35,888 nucleotides of DNA from Rhodospirillales bacterium (GCA_947445225.1 CANFCX010000014.1:1-35888), one strand, 5' to 3'. Shown: positions 10,955-21,071, counted from the first letter of the stretch. A program made the numbers and translations. The notes: generated by a model not told the origin, from the sequence alone.

Positions 10955-12375
10955 ACCTTCATCGCCTTCCAGCTACCCCGGCGGAACATCGCCACGCTGG
11001 CGAGGGCGTGGAGGGAATAGGCGGCGGCAATGGCGTAGAAGACTCCCGACGGTCCCATCTCCAGCGTCAGCGCCAGGACATAGGCGAGCGGAATCTTGAA
11101 CAGCCAGAAACTCACCAGGCTGAGATAGGTCGGCGTCGCCGTATCGCCGGCGCCGTTGAAGGCCTGAACCGCTACCATCCCGCAAGCATAGAAGAAGAAG
11201 CCGAACGCAATGATGCGCAAACACTCGACTCCGAAGACGACGACATCTTCCTCTTCCGTGAACAGGCGCACGAGCGGCTCGGTGAAGACGACGAAGCCAA
11301 TGCCGACCAACCCAAGAAACACCATGTTGAAGAGAGTCGCCACCCATACCGAGCGTTCGGCGCGGTCGGGCCGGCCCGCACCCAGATTCTGTCCGACCAG
11401 GGTGGCTGCCGCATTGGCCAGCCCCAACGCCGGCAGCAGAGCAAAGATCGCGATGCGGATGGCGATGGTGTAGCCGGCCAGCGAGGCGCTGCCGAAATCC
11501 GCCAGGATGCGCACGAGGCCCAGCCAGCTCGTCGTCTCCACGAGAATTTGCAGCGTGCCGGTGCCCGCGATTCGCATCAATCCCGCGGCGGTGTCGAGAT
11601 TGGCGCGCACATGGCGGAGACGCAGGCGCAACCGGCCGCCAGGGCGAGTTAGCGCCGCGAACTGATAAGCGACGCCGCTGAGGCGGCCGATAGTGGTGGC
11701 GATGGCGGCGCCAGTCACACCCATCGCCGGCACGGGCCCGACGCCGAAGACAAAGACGGGCAGAAGAACGATGTTCAAGATGTTGGCCAGCCATAGCGCG
11801 CGCATGGCGATGGCGGCGTCGCCGGCCCCACGGAACACGGCGCTGAGGACAAAGAGCAGAACGATGCTGACATTGCCCCCGAGCATGAGCGTCACATAAC
11901 CGGCTCCCAATTCGACCACAGCGGGCGAAGCCCCCATGAGCGCGAGCAGCCGCTGCCCATAGAGCGCGCCGAATATGCCGATGACCACGGCCGCCAGTAT
12001 TGCAACCGCGATGACCTGGACGGCCGCGATGGCCGCGCCTTCAAAATCCTTTTCGCCGATACGTCTGGCCACAACAGCGGTCGCCGCGGCCGAGAATCCG
12101 AGGGCCAGGGCGTAGAGCATCGAGAGAAGTGTCTCGGTCAACCCGACGACGGCCACCGCATCGGCGCCAAGCTTGGAGACGACGAAGATATCGACCACGC
12201 CGAACAGCGACTCCATGGCCATTTCCAGGACCATGGGCACCGCGAGCAGAAGAACCGCGCGGCCGATCGGCAGCTTGGTGAAATCCTGCCGGGACCCGCG
12301 GAGCGCCTCGCCGATCGTACTCCACGCTCCTTGCCGGGCGACGTCCACGGGCGGCGAGGGATCGGCCTCGATCAT
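10951..12375 (-). CDS. MATE family efflux transporter
   Basis: This 474-residue inner-membrane protein belongs to the multidrug and toxic compound extrusion family, which export cationic drugs or metabolites by Na+ or H+ antiport. About twelve hydrophobic segments fall in two similar halves (for example [19 protein letters not shown] and [20 protein letters not shown]). The recurring family motif occurs in the first half as [20 protein letters not shown] and in the second as [20 protein letters not shown]. The substrate cannot be told. The start ATG overlaps the smpB stop as ATGA, an unexpected partner for smpB. The stop TAG lies in a CTAG shared with the convergent glycosylase gene. Confidence 0.9.
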   Translation of the reverse strand: MIEADPSPPVDVARQGAWSTIGEALRGSRQDFTKLPIGRAVLLLAVPMVLEMAMESLFGVVDIFVVSKLGADAVAVVGLTETLLSMLYALALGFSAAATAVVARRIGEKDFEGAAIAAVQVIAVAILAAVVIGIFGALYGQRLLALMGASPAVVELGAGYVTLMLGGNVSIVLLFVLSAVFRGAGDAAIAMRALWLANILNIVLLPVFVFGVGPVPAMGVTGAAIATTIGRLSGVAYQFAALTRPGGRLRLRLRHVRANLDTAAGLMRIAGTGTLQILVETTSWLGLVRILADFGSASLAGYTIAIRIAIFALLPALGLANAAATLVGQNLGAGRPDRAERSVWVATLFNMVFLGLVGIGFVVFTEPLVRLFTEEEDVVVFGVECLRIIAFGFFFYACGMVAVQAFNGAGDTATPTYLSLVSFWLFKIPLAYVLALTLEMGPSGVFYAIAAAYSLHALASVAMFRRGSWKAMKV

Positions 12376-12848
12376 CCGCGGTGACGCAGAAGCCGTGCCT
12401 TGTCCCGCTGCCAGTCACGCTCGCGTTCGGTCTCCCGCTTGTCGTATTTCTTCTTGCCGCGGGCAAGACCGAGCTCGACCTTCGCCCGGCCCTTTTCGTT
12501 GAAATAGATGGAAAGCGGAACCAGCGTCATGCCCTGCCGCTGCAATTCTGCGAGCAGCTTGTTGAGCTGACGTTTGTGGACGAGCAGCTTGCGCGGCCGC
12601 CGGGTTTCGTGGTTTAGGCGGTTGCCGCCCGCATATTCCGGAATATAGGCATTGAGAAGATAGAGTTCGCCCTGCTTCGGCCCGGCATAAGCGTCCTGGA
12701 TATTGCTGCGGCCGGCGCGAAGGGCCTTGACCTCGGTGCCGGCGAGCGCGATTCCGGCTTCGAGCGTGTCGTCGATGAAGAAGTCGTGGCGGGCCTTGCG
12801 GTTCTGCGCCACGAGCTGGCGCTCCCCGCCGGTCTTTGCCTTGGCCAT
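12372..12848 (-). CDS. smpB: SsrA-binding protein SmpB
   Basis: SmpB binds tmRNA and delivers it to stalled ribosomes for trans-translation. The 158-residue protein has the oligonucleotide-binding core with [35 protein letters not shown] and [14 protein letters not shown]. The basic C-terminal tail ([21 protein letters not shown]) inserts into the mRNA channel. I chose the ATG at 12848, because the longer upstream frame has no family resemblance. It lies 19 bp after dapA and overlaps the MATE gene. A tmRNA gene was not found in the window. Confidence 0.95.
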   Translation of the reverse strand: MAKAKTGGERQLVAQNRKARHDFFIDDTLEAGIALAGTEVKALRAGRSNIQDAYAGPKQGELYLLNAYIPEYAGGNRLNHETRRPRKLLVHKRQLNKLLAELQRQGMTLVPLSIYFNEKGRAKVELGLARGKKKYDKRETERERDWQRDKARLLRHRG

Positions 12849-12867
12849 GGCGCTTTCGCCTTCGCCA

Positions 12868-13743
12868 TCAATTGAGAAGCCCGGCGTCGACGAGAGCCTG
12901 GCGGACCCGATCCTCGGTCGACGGCGCGACCTCGGTGAGCGGCAGGCGCGTCTCCGGGCTGCCCAGTCCGAGCAGACTGGCTGCATACTTGACCGGGCCG
13001 GGACTGGTTTCAACGAACAGCGCGTCGTGTAGAGGCATCAGACGGTCGCGCACGTCCCACACCGTCGTCAAATCGCCCTCGGCCCAGGCATTGTGGAGCC
13101 TGGCGCACAGGGCCGGCGCCACATTGGCGGTGACGGAAATGCAGCCGGTGCCGCCCTGGGCCAGGAAGGCGGTGACGGTCGCATCTTCTCCCGAAAGCTG
13201 GCAGAAGCGCGGACCAAGGGCGATTCGGGTCCGTAGCGGCCGCGCCAGATCGTTGGTCGCGTCCTTGACGCCAACGATGTTGGGGAGCTTCGCCAGCCGA
13301 GCCATCGTATCGACGCTCATATCGACGATGCAGCGGCCGGGAATGTTGTAGATCACAATCGGGAGATCGACCGCGTCATGGATCGCCTTATAATGCCGAT
13401 ACAGCCCCTCCTGCGTGGGCTTGTTGTAATAGGGCGTGACGACCAGGGCGGCATCGGCGCCCGCCTGCTTGGCGTGATTGGTCAATTGGATCGCTTCCTC
13501 GGTCGAATTCGACCCAGTCCCGGCGATGATGGGTACCCGCCCCCGCGCGGCCTCGACGCAGAGGTCGATGACTCGACGATGTTCTTCATGGCTCAAAGTC
13601 GGCGATTCGCCCGTCGTTCCACAGGGCACGAGGCCATGGGTGCCTTCGCGCACCTGCCATTCGACAAAAGATTGAAATGCCTTTTCGTCGACCACCTTTC
13701 CCTTGAAGGGAGTGATCAAGGCGACGAGGGAACCCTTGAACAT
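12868..13743 (-). CDS. dapA: 4-hydroxy-tetrahydrodipicolinate synthase
   Basis: DapA condenses pyruvate with aspartate semialdehyde in lysine and diaminopimelate synthesis, which feeds peptidoglycan. The 291-residue TIM-barrel protein starts [20 protein letters not shown]. It carries the [15 protein letters not shown] pocket (41-55), Tyr132 in IYNIPGR, and the Schiff-base Lys160 in VGVKDATND. The ATG at 13743 follows a GGAGACCAAG site and fits the family N-terminus. The upstream extension in the same frame is not supported. It is the first gene of a dapA-smpB-MATE unit, divergent from the lytic transglycosylase gene. Confidence 0.96.
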   Translation of the reverse strand: MFKGSLVALITPFKGKVVDEKAFQSFVEWQVREGTHGLVPCGTTGESPTLSHEEHRRVIDLCVEAARGRVPIIAGTGSNSTEEAIQLTNHAKQAGADAALVVTPYYNKPTQEGLYRHYKAIHDAVDLPIVIYNIPGRCIVDMSVDTMARLAKLPNIVGVKDATNDLARPLRTRIALGPRFCQLSGEDATVTAFLAQGGTGCISVTANVAPALCARLHNAWAEGDLTTVWDVRDRLMPLHDALFVETSPGPVKYAASLLGLGSPETRLPLTEVAPSTEDRVRQALVDAGLLN

Positions 13744-13891
13744 CTTGGTCTCCGCTAGAGCGGTAGCGGGCGCACCATAACCGCTCGCTCCACGGGCGAC
13801 AAGGATAGCCGCCGGCCAGGCGCCGATAGTTCTCTGGCCGTCGCCGTGGCGCCCGCGTAATATAGCGGCTGACACAAGATTCGGGGGCTGA

Positions 13892-15859
13892 TTGCTCGGG
13901 CGAACTATTCCTGCGATGTCGGTGGCGGTGTTGGTCGTCGGCCTTTGGCCGGTGAAGGCCATGCCGGCCGGCGTGCTGCCGGCGCATGATCGGGCGATGG
14001 CGACGGCTGCCTATGCCGCCGCGATCGGCGGGAGATGGGCCGACGCCCGTAAACTATCGGCCGGCGCGCACGAACCGCTGCTCGGCAAATTTGTCGATTG
14101 GCTGCATTTCCTGCAGCCGCGATCCAACGCGCGGTTCGAGGACATCGCCGCCTTCATCGGCGCCAATCCCGACTGGCCCGACATGACCACGCTTCTTCGC
14201 CGCGCCGAGGAGGCGCTCGAGGAACAGACACCCGACCGTTTGGTTCTATCTTGGTTTGCAAACCGCAAGCCTCTGACGGCCGATGGGGCGATTCGCTTGG
14301 CCGCGGCGTTGGCTTCCACGGGAGAGAACGAGAAAGCCAAGACTCTCGTGCGTGAAACCTGGGTCCAAGGGGTGTTCGGGGACAAGCAAGAAAAACACCT
14401 GCTGACCCGCTATCGCGGCTGGATCAACGCCGAAGATCATGTCGCCCGCCTCGATCGCACCTTATGGGAGGGACGGCGGTCCGAGGCTCGCCGGATGCTG
14501 CCGCGAGTGGATGCCGACCATCGGGCCGTGGCGGATGCCCGCCTTAAGCTGATGGACGCGTCGCCCGGCGTGGACGGCGCATTAAAGCGCATCCCCGCTT
14601 CGCTTCAGAACGATCCCGGCCTGTTGTTCGACCGCGCCCGGTGGCGGCGGAAAAAGGGACAGGACGACGCCGCGCGCCAAATCCTTCTCAATGTCGCCGA
14701 TCTCGGACGTCCCGAGGCTTGGGTCACGGAGCGCTCGCTTCTTGCGCGGCGAGCACTCAAGGTCGGCAATATCAGCGAGGCCTATCACGTTGCTCGCGAC
14801 CATCGACTGTCGTCCGGCACCGCCTGGGCGGATGCCGAGTGGCTCTCGGGCTGGATCGCGCTGCGTTTCCTCAACGATCCCGACGTCGCCTTGCCACATT
14901 TCACGAAATTGTACGAAGCCACGCGCCTGCCGGTGAGCCGCGCGCGGGGCGCTTATTGGGCCGGACGCGCCGCCGACGCGATCGGCGACCGCGAGGGCGC
15001 GAATCTGTGGTTCGCCCGCGCGGCATCGTATTTCACCACTTTTTACGGACAATTGGCGGCGTCGCGTGTTCCGGCCGACGCCGTGCCCACGGGCGAAGAT
15101 CGCGTCATGCCAACCGAAGCCGAGCGCGCCGCGTTCAACAGCCTCGAACTTGTCCGCGCCGTCCGGCTTCTCAGCGAATTGGGCGACCGCGACTATGTTC
15201 GCCCCTTTGTCCTAAGGCTGACGGCGTTGGCGCAGACGCCGACAGACCACGCCCTGGTGGTTGAGATCGGTGAAGGTCTTGGCCGCTTGGATTTGGCCGT
15301 TGCCGCGGCCAAACGTTCCATACAAAGCGGCGTGCTTCTTGTCGGGCCGGGATATCCGATCATCCGCCTTGACGCGCGGGCCGATCTTGAGCCGCCGCTC
15401 GTGCTGGCGACGATTCGGCAGGAGAGCGCCTTCGAAGGCGCCGCGGTCAGCAGCGCCGGGGCCCGCGGGTTGATGCAGTTGATGCCGTCGACGGCCAAGG
15501 CAGTCGCGAAGGAACTCGGACTGCCCTATACCGACCGGATGCTGACGACCGATGAATCCTTCAACATCAGGCTTGGCACGGCGCATCTGGCCGACTTGGT
15601 CGACGGTTATGACGGCTCGTATGTGCTGGCATTGGCCGCCTACAACGCGGGCGGCTCGCGCGTGCGCCAATGGTTGCGGGAATTCGGCGATCCACGGCGC
15701 CCCGACACGGACGTCATCGATTGGATCGAGGCGATTCCCTTCGAGGAGACGCGCAACTATATCCAGCGCGTTCTGGAAAATCTCCACGTCTATCGCCGGA
15801 GACTTGGCGAGGTTCGGTACACGACCGATCGCAGCTTCGACACGGCTCGCTGGCGTTAG
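13892..15859 (+). CDS. Soluble lytic murein transglycosylase (Slt70-like)
   Basis: This periplasmic enzyme cleaves the MurNAc-GlcNAc bond of peptidoglycan with 1,6-anhydro ring formation. A signal-peptide-like start ([17 protein letters not shown]) is followed by a long helical superhelix of about 450 residues. The goose-type lysozyme (SLT) domain comes at the C-terminus. Its catalytic Glu511 is in TIRQESAFE, followed by [25 protein letters not shown] and [17 protein letters not shown] keep the TTG at 13892, which directly follows an in-frame stop and a GGGGG site and supplies Arg4 to the signal. The ATG at 13916 is the alternative. It is divergent from dapA and reads toward the dehalogenase gene 12 bp on. 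Confidence 0.92.
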   Translation: MLGRTIPAMSVAVLVVGLWPVKAMPAGVLPAHDRAMATAAYAAAIGGRWADARKLSAGAHEPLLGKFVDWLHFLQPRSNARFEDIAAFIGANPDWPDMTTLLRRAEEALEEQTPDRLVLSWFANRKPLTADGAIRLAAALASTGENEKAKTLVRETWVQGVFGDKQEKHLLTRYRGWINAEDHVARLDRTLWEGRRSEARRMLPRVDADHRAVADARLKLMDASPGVDGALKRIPASLQNDPGLLFDRARWRRKKGQDDAARQILLNVADLGRPEAWVTERSLLARRALKVGNISEAYHVARDHRLSSGTAWADAEWLSGWIALRFLNDPDVALPHFTKLYEATRLPVSRARGAYWAGRAADAIGDREGANLWFARAASYFTTFYGQLAASRVPADAVPTGEDRVMPTEAERAAFNSLELVRAVRLLSELGDRDYVRPFVLRLTALAQTPTDHALVVEIGEGLGRLDLAVAAAKRSIQSGVLLVGPGYPIIRLDARADLEPPLVLATIRQESAFEGAAVSSAGARGLMQLMPSTAKAVAKELGLPYTDRMLTTDESFNIRLGTAHLADLVDGYDGSYVLALAAYNAGGSRVRQWLREFGDPRRPDTDVIDWIEAIPFEETRNYIQRVLENLHVYRRRLGEVRYTTDRSFDTARWR

Positions 15860-15871
15860 GTTTCCCCGGCG

Positions 15872-16555
15872 ATGCCCGACGCCATTCGTGACATCGATGC
15901 CTGCGTCTTTGACGCCTATGGCACACTCTTCGACCACACATCGGCGGTCATGCGCTGCCGCGCGGTGCTTGGCGAAAAGGCCGATGTGGTTGCCGAACAA
16001 TGGCGCCGCAAACAACTCGAATACACATGGCTGCGGAGCCTCATGGGGCGCCATGCGGATTTCTGGCAAGTTACCGGCGAAAGCCTCGATTACGCCTTGG
16101 CGCCGCTCGGAACGCCCGATCCCCAGCTGCGGGCCACAATGATGCAGCAATATCTCAGCCTCGATGCGTATCCTGATGTGCGGGATGCGCTTCAGCGCCT
16201 GCAGCAGGCCGGGATGAAAACGGCGATCTTGTCGAACGGCACCCCCACGATGCTGGCCGCGGCCCTAAATGGTTCCGGTCTGGCACCCTTCATCGGGCAG
16301 GCGTTGTCGGTGGACGCGGTCAAAGTCTTCAAGCCGCACCCCTCGGTTTATCAACATGCCGCGGATCGTTTGTCGGTGCCGGCCAATCGCATCTGCTTCG
16401 TTTCCGCCAATGCCTGGGACGCCGCGGGCGCGGACGCCTTTGGCATGCGCGCGGTATGGGTAAACCGCGCCAAGGCTCGACCCGAATATCTGCCGGCCCT
16501 GCCCGAGGCCACGATTGACACACTGGCGGCGCTGCCGAAGCTGCTCGGCCTATAG
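15872..16555 (+). CDS. (S)-2-haloacid dehalogenase, HAD type II
   Basis: This 227-residue protein is a HAD-superfamily enzyme of the L-2-haloacid dehalogenase type, which hydrolyse 2-haloalkanoates to 2-hydroxyacids by an aspartate ester. The known active-site set is visible. The nucleophile is Asp14 in VFDAYGTLFD. WRRKQLEYTWLRSLMG spans 45-59, and SNGTPTML starts at Ser121. Lys154 and Tyr160 lie in KPHPSVY, and Ser178, Asn180 and Asp183 in VSANAWDAAGA. The cap domain lies between. No haloacid transporter is beside it, so the real substrate may differ. It probably shares a transcript with the upstream transglycosylase gene. Confidence 0.93.
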   Translation: MPDAIRDIDACVFDAYGTLFDHTSAVMRCRAVLGEKADVVAEQWRRKQLEYTWLRSLMGRHADFWQVTGESLDYALAPLGTPDPQLRATMMQQYLSLDAYPDVRDALQRLQQAGMKTAILSNGTPTMLAAALNGSGLAPFIGQALSVDAVKVFKPHPSVYQHAADRLSVPANRICFVSANAWDAAGADAFGMRAVWVNRAKARPEYLPALPEATIDTLAALPKLLGL

Positions 16556-16601
16556 TCGACGCGGCGGTCGCGCGGGCCGGCCGCACGAAACGAGGCGATC
16601 G

Positions 16602-17636
16602 ATGCCATCCTCGCCGATATCCAGTCTGGACCCCGCCCCGCGACTTCAAGATATCGAGTACGCGGCAGGGCGTATCGCCGGGATTGCCGTTGCCACGCCG
16701 CTGCTCGAATCCAGCCTTCTCAACCAACGTCTAGGCGGGCGCCTCCTGTTCAAGGCGGAGGTGCTGCAGCGGACAGGATCGTTCAAGTTTCGCGGCGCTT
16801 ATAACCGTATCTGCCGCCTCGACGACAATGCGCGGCGCACAGGCGTGGTTGCCTATTCCTCCGGCAACCATGCCCAGGCCGTCGCGGCGGCGGCACGGCT
16901 GCTCGAATTGCCAGCGGTGATCGTGATGCCGCGGGATGCACCGGCGATCAAGATCGAGATGACGCGCGCGCAGGGCGCCGAAATCGTCTTCTACGACCGA
17001 CTCCGCGACGTCCGCGAGGTGATTGGCGCCCGCCTCGCCGCCGAGCGAGGGGCGATATTGGTCCCACCTTATGAAGACCGGCTTGTTATCGCCGGCCAGG
17101 GCACGATCGGTCTGGAGCTTGTCGATCAGGCTGAGGCATTGAACGCCAAGCTCGACGCCGTGCTCGTCCCCTGCGGCGGCGGCGGCCTGCTGGCGGGATG
17201 TAGTCTTGCCCTGGCCCACCGCCTGCCCGGCGTTGATGTCATGTCGGTCGAGCCCGAGGGTTATGACGATACCGCCCGTTCCCTTGCCGCCGGACACCGA
17301 ATCGCCAACGCCGCTGGCCGGTCCAGCTTTTGCGACGCGCTGCTGACGCCGATTCCGGGCGAGATCACCTTCTCGATCAATTCGCGACTTGCGTGCGGCG
17401 GCCTAACGGTCACCGACGATCAAGTCGCCGATGCCATGGCGGCGGCGTTCCAACATCTGAAGCTGATCGTCGAGCCCGGGGGCGCGGTCGCCTTGGCCGC
17501 GGCCCTATCGGGCCGATTTGACGCCCGCGGCAAGACGGTCGCGGTCGTTTGCTCCGGAGGCAATGTCGACGCCGGGACCTTCGCCGCGGCCCTGCGCCGG
17601 GCCGAGGTATCGCGCGGGTCGGGCGTGACGAACTAG
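16602..17636 (+). CDS. Threonine/serine dehydratase, PLP-dependent
   Basis: This 344-residue fold-type II PLP enzyme most resembles catabolic threonine dehydratase or serine racemase. The PLP lysine is Lys62 in TGSFKFRGAYN. The substrate loop SSGNHAQAVA begins at residue 86, and the phosphate-binding loop CGGGGLLAG is at 191-199. There is no C-terminal ACT-like regulatory domain, so it is not the biosynthetic IlvA form with isoleucine feedback. The start ATG at 16602 follows CGAGG at good spacing and removes 29 residues overlapping the dehalogenase gene. The stop lies in CTAG, shared with the convergent response-regulator gene. L-Thr to 2-oxobutyrate or L-Ser to pyruvate are the likely reactions. 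Confidence 0.88.
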   Translation: MPSSPISSLDPAPRLQDIEYAAGRIAGIAVATPLLESSLLNQRLGGRLLFKAEVLQRTGSFKFRGAYNRICRLDDNARRTGVVAYSSGNHAQAVAAAARLLELPAVIVMPRDAPAIKIEMTRAQGAEIVFYDRLRDVREVIGARLAAERGAILVPPYEDRLVIAGQGTIGLELVDQAEALNAKLDAVLVPCGGGGLLAGCSLALAHRLPGVDVMSVEPEGYDDTARSLAAGHRIANAAGRSSFCDALLTPIPGEITFSINSRLACGGLTVTDDQVADAMAAAFQHLKLIVEPGGAVALAAALSGRFDARGKTVAVVCSGGNVDAGTFAAALRRAEVSRGSGVTN

Positions 17637-19075
17637 GTCTCCGACGCGGCCTCTTGTTCGTCGTCCCAGCCTTGACGCTTGCGGTAGATCGTCGAGGGGC
17701 TGACGCCCAGATATTTCGCCGCTTTGGTGATGCTGCCGCCGCACAGACGGATGGCGTCCTCGACCGCGTCCTGCTCGACCCGCCACAGGGGACGGATCGC
17801 GGCCTCGGCATTGGCGCCATGTCCGTCGCCGGCGTCGACCCGGTGTCCGGCGGCGCCCGCCCCCCCTGGCGCATAAAGGGGCGCGGGCAACATCGCGGGG
17901 GTGACGATATCGCCGTCGTGCAGGACCACGATGTTGCGAATGACGTTTTGGAGCTGGCGCACATTGCCGGGCCAGGAATAGCCGCGCAACAACGCAGAGG
18001 CCTCGGGCGAGAACCGGGTGAAGTGCTTTTTCTCCTCCCGAGCGAACCGGACCAGGAATCGGTCGGCGATCACCAAAACATCTTCCTCGCGGTCGCGCAA
18101 AGGCGGCAGCTCGATGGGCACGACATGCAGCCGGTAATAGAGGTCCTCGCGAAAGCGCCCGGCGCGCACTTCGGCTAGGGGATCACGATTGGTGGCGCAG
18201 AGGATACGCACATCGACTTGTTCGGTTTTGGAACCGCCGACCTTTGTGAAGGTTCCGGTTTGCAGGAAGCGCAGCAATTTCGTCTGCAAGCTGGATTCCA
18301 GTTCGCAGACTTCATCGAGAAACATCGTCCCGGTATCGGCGCGGGTGGCGGCCCCTTCGCGATCGGCCACGGCGCCGGTAAAGGCGCCCTTCACATGGCC
18401 GAAGATTTCGCTCTCCATCAGGTCCTTGGGAATGGCGCCGCAATTGATGGCCAGGAAGGGTTTGGTCCGGCGCGGGCTTTGGCGGTGAATCGCCTCCGCG
18501 CAGAGCTCCTTGCCGGTTCCGCTATCGCCGGTGATAAAAACCGTGGCTCGGCTCGGCGCGGCGCTTTCGATAATGCGATAAACCGCCTGCATGGCGAGAG
18601 ACGAGCCGATGAAGCCGCCATATTCATCGCGGCCGAAATCGCGCTTGAAGCTTTCGACGATTTGGCTGAGCCGTTGCCGTTCTAGCGCGTTGCGTACCGT
18701 GACCATCAGACGTTCCGGCGCAAAGGGCTTCACGACAAAGTCGAAGGCGCCCTCTCGCATTGCCTCGACGGCCACGTTGATCGAGCCATGAGCACTGACC
18801 ACGACCACCGTGATCGGCCATTCCTGCGCGCGCACCTGTTTCAAGATGTCGATGCCGTTCATATCCGGCAATTGGAGATCGAGAAGCATGACCTGGGGCA
18901 TCCGCGCCGCGATGGCGGCAAGCGCAGCGGCGCCATTCTCGGCCACGCTGAGGGTACAAGCCTCGTGTCCAAGGATTTCGCAATAGGCGCGCGCCAAGGC
19001 CGGCTTGTCTTCCACCAAGAGGACAATGGGAAGATTTGCGGCGGCCATCGCCCCATGAGCGGATTCGCGCCCCAT
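17633..19075 (-). CDS. Sigma-54-dependent response regulator (NtrC/LuxO-like)
   Basis: This 480-residue transcriptional activator has three parts. The receiver domain carries phospho-acceptor Asp66 in MLLDLQLPD and Lys116 in VVKPFAP. The AAA+ sigma-54 domain has Walker A GDSGTGKE (183-190), GAFTGA (230-235), Walker B MFLDEV (251-256) and the GNVRQLQN region. The Fis-type helix-turn-helix at the end reads GGSITKAAKYLGVSPSTIYRKRQ. The intact GAFTGA loop means it should contact sigma-54. No histidine kinase gene is adjacent, so the partner is elsewhere. The receiver-AAA+-HTH layout and sequence feel are LuxO-like, but target genes cannot be told. A shorter start at Met10 (19048) is possible. Confidence 0.92.
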   Translation of the reverse strand: MGRESAHGAMAAANLPIVLLVEDKPALARAYCEILGHEACTLSVAENGAAALAAIAARMPQVMLLDLQLPDMNGIDILKQVRAQEWPITVVVVSAHGSINVAVEAMREGAFDFVVKPFAPERLMVTVRNALERQRLSQIVESFKRDFGRDEYGGFIGSSLAMQAVYRIIESAAPSRATVFITGDSGTGKELCAEAIHRQSPRRTKPFLAINCGAIPKDLMESEIFGHVKGAFTGAVADREGAATRADTGTMFLDEVCELESSLQTKLLRFLQTGTFTKVGGSKTEQVDVRILCATNRDPLAEVRAGRFREDLYYRLHVVPIELPPLRDREEDVLVIADRFLVRFAREEKKHFTRFSPEASALLRGYSWPGNVRQLQNVIRNIVVLHDGDIVTPAMLPAPLYAPGGAGAAGHRVDAGDGHGANAEAAIRPLWRVEQDAVEDAIRLCGGSITKAAKYLGVSPSTIYRKRQGWDDEQEAASET

Positions 19076-19124
19076 GGAACGACACTATCGGAACATACGG
19101 TAGCCGATCAAGCCGGCCATCGCC

Positions 19125-19820
19125 CTAAACGGCCGTTGCCCCGCGAAAACCGGTGGCGACGAGGAAGACCTCGGCGGAGTCGGGGCGGCTGGCCGGGGGT
19201 TTGGCTCGCTTCACCGACGAAAATAGACGCTTCAACGATTCCATCACTTCGCCTTCCTCACCACCTTGAAGAAGCTTGGCGACGAAGGTCCCGCCCGGAA
19301 CCAGGGTGGCGGCCGCGACGCGAAGGGCCGCGTCCACGAGCGCGGCCGATCGCATGTGATCGGTCTCGCGGTGGCCGGTTGACGCTGGCGCCATGTCGCT
19401 CAGGACGATTTCAGCCTTGCCTCCCAACGCCGCCTTCACCGTTTCCGGGGCATCGGGCCTCAGGATGTCGACTTCCAACACCTTGGCACCTTCGATCGAC
19501 GGCAGGCGGCCGAGGTCGACCGAGAGCACACCGCCGCCGCATCGTTCAACGGCGACTTGGGTCCATCCGCCCGGGGCGGCGCCCAGATCGACGACACGCC
19601 TGCCGGGCTTGAAGAAGTGGAAGCGATCGTCGAGGTCGAGCAGCTTGAACGCAGCACGCGAGAGATACCCTTGACGTCGGGCCGCGGCGACAAAGGGATC
19701 GCGTTGTTGGCGGCGCAACCAAAGCTGCGACGAAAGCGTGCGCTGGCGCGGTTTAGTTCGAGCCTTGCCTTCGGCGCCTTCGGTCGAGCGGCCGGGTTTG
19801 CCGCCCTTCTTACCCTTCAC
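19125..19820 (-). CDS. rlmE: 23S rRNA 2'-O-methyltransferase RlmE (FtsJ/RrmJ)
   Basis: RlmE methylates the ribose of U2552 in the 23S A-loop using SAM, a late step of 50S maturation. The 231-residue protein has a basic N-terminal ~25 residues, then GYLSRAAFKLLDLDDRF. The SAM motif is VVDLGAAPGGWTQVA. The catalytic tetrad K-D-K-E is Lys59, Asp142 (IVLSDMAP), Lys182 (FVAKLLQGG) and Glu217 (SAEVFLV). The start is GTG at 19820, overlapping the phosphatase gene's TGA as GTGA, so translation is probably coupled. Confidence 0.95.
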   Translation of the reverse strand: MKGKKGGKPGRSTEGAEGKARTKPRQRTLSSQLWLRRQQRDPFVAAARRQGYLSRAAFKLLDLDDRFHFFKPGRRVVDLGAAPGGWTQVAVERCGGGVLSVDLGRLPSIEGAKVLEVDILRPDAPETVKAALGGKAEIVLSDMAPASTGHRETDHMRSAALVDAALRVAAATLVPGGTFVAKLLQGGEEGEVMESLKRLFSSVKRAKPPASRPDSAEVFLVATGFRGATAV

Positions 19821-20863
19821 GACGCGTGCGCCGCATCCATGGTTGCGGCTTCGATCAGGCCGAGAAGAATGCCTTCGCGCAGGCCCCGATCAGCGACCCG
19901 CAGCCGCCCCACGGGCCACTGCCGGCAAATAGCGTTCAGAATGGCACAGCCGGCCAAGGTCAGGTCGGCCCGATCGCTGCCGATACAGGGAAGCGCCGCG
20001 CGCTGGGCGAAATCCAAACCGGCCAAACCTTCGATGATGTTCGAGATTTCGGCAAAGTCGAGAAAAGAGCCATCGACCTGGTTCCGGTCATAACGCGCCA
20101 ATCCGAGACGGATGCTTGCAAGTGTCGTGACCGTTCCCGAGGTTCCCAGCATTTGCACCTGCCCGGCGGCGATGGCCGCGCCGATTCGGTGGCGTTCCTC
20201 GAAGGGCCTTAGAAGTTCTTCCACTTCCGCGCCCATGCTGTTGAAAACCGCTGGGTTGATAACATCGACCCCGTAACGTTCGGCCAATGTGACCACGCCG
20301 CAGGGCAACGACACCGCGGCGATGAATTCCGGGGAAAGCCCGGGGATGAGGCGCAGCCACATGACCTCGGTGCTGCCCCCGCCGATATCGAACAAGAGGG
20401 CATGGGGTTTGGTGTGATCGAGCAAAGGGGCGCAGCCCGCGATCGCGAGCCTCGCCTCGACACCGGGCTGAATTGTTTCGAAGCGAATGCCGGTTTCCTC
20501 GAAAACGGTTTGCAGGAAGGCCTCGGCATTGCCGGCTCGGCGGCAGGCTTCGGTGGCCACGGCGCGGGCCTGCGTGACACGGCGCCGGCGCATTTTCGTG
20601 GCGCAAATCCGCAGCGCGTCGACGGCCCGCCCCATCGCCGCCTCGCACAACATGCCGGTCGCGGCGACGCCTTCCCCCAGGCGCACGGTGCGCGAGAAGG
20701 CATCGATGACGCGAAATCCCGGATTGCTCGGGCGAGCAACGAGCAGACGGCAATTATTCGTGCCCAGGTCGAGCGCGGCGAACACCGGCGGAGCACTGTC
20801 GCAAGTCGGTGTGGCTCGTTCCTCGTATCGCGCGGCTCGAGGTCTTGAGGCGAGCTCGTACAC
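19817..20863 (-). CDS. Ppx/GppA phosphatase family protein
   Basis: This protein of about 348 residues belongs to the exopolyphosphatase/guanosine pentaphosphate phosphohydrolase family. The ASKHA nucleotide-binding motifs are present: ALDLGTNNCRLLVARP near the N-terminus, LLFDIGGGSTEVMW in the middle, and GTSGTVTTLASIRLGL. It has only the two ATPase-like domains and lacks the extra C-terminal HD-like domains of E. coli Ppx, as is usual for the short form. It may degrade polyphosphate or pppGpp; sequence does not decide. I favour the GTG at 20863, six bases after a GGAG. A TTG at 20875 is the alternative. The GTGA overlap couples it to rlmE. Confidence 0.88.
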   Translation of the reverse strand: MYELASRPRAARYEERATPTCDSAPPVFAALDLGTNNCRLLVARPSNPGFRVIDAFSRTVRLGEGVAATGMLCEAAMGRAVDALRICATKMRRRRVTQARAVATEACRRAGNAEAFLQTVFEETGIRFETIQPGVEARLAIAGCAPLLDHTKPHALLFDIGGGSTEVMWLRLIPGLSPEFIAAVSLPCGVVTLAERYGVDVINPAVFNSMGAEVEELLRPFEERHRIGAAIAAGQVQMLGTSGTVTTLASIRLGLARYDRNQVDGSFLDFAEISNIIEGLAGLDFAQRAALPCIGSDRADLTLAGCAILNAICRQWPVGRLRVADRGLREGILLGLIEAATMDAAHAS

Positions 20864-21071
20864 ACTCCGCTCCAATTCGATTCGCCCCAGGGTGGGCTAA
20901 TTCACAACTTCGTGAACGATAACGCAATGTTTCGATCACGCAAGCATTAAGATATTCGTCAAAGCGACAACGGATGGTCCAGCAATCTATTCCCAAGATT
21001 CGCCGCAGGCCGCGGCCAAACTATTCAACAAAGTCCGCCTATGTTAAAAGCCCGATCCGGCGCGGCCCCGC

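Noticed and set aside
15212-16150. 312-residue frame on the minus strand
   Set aside because: It is antisense to the transglycosylase and the dehalogenase, both with intact catalytic motifs.
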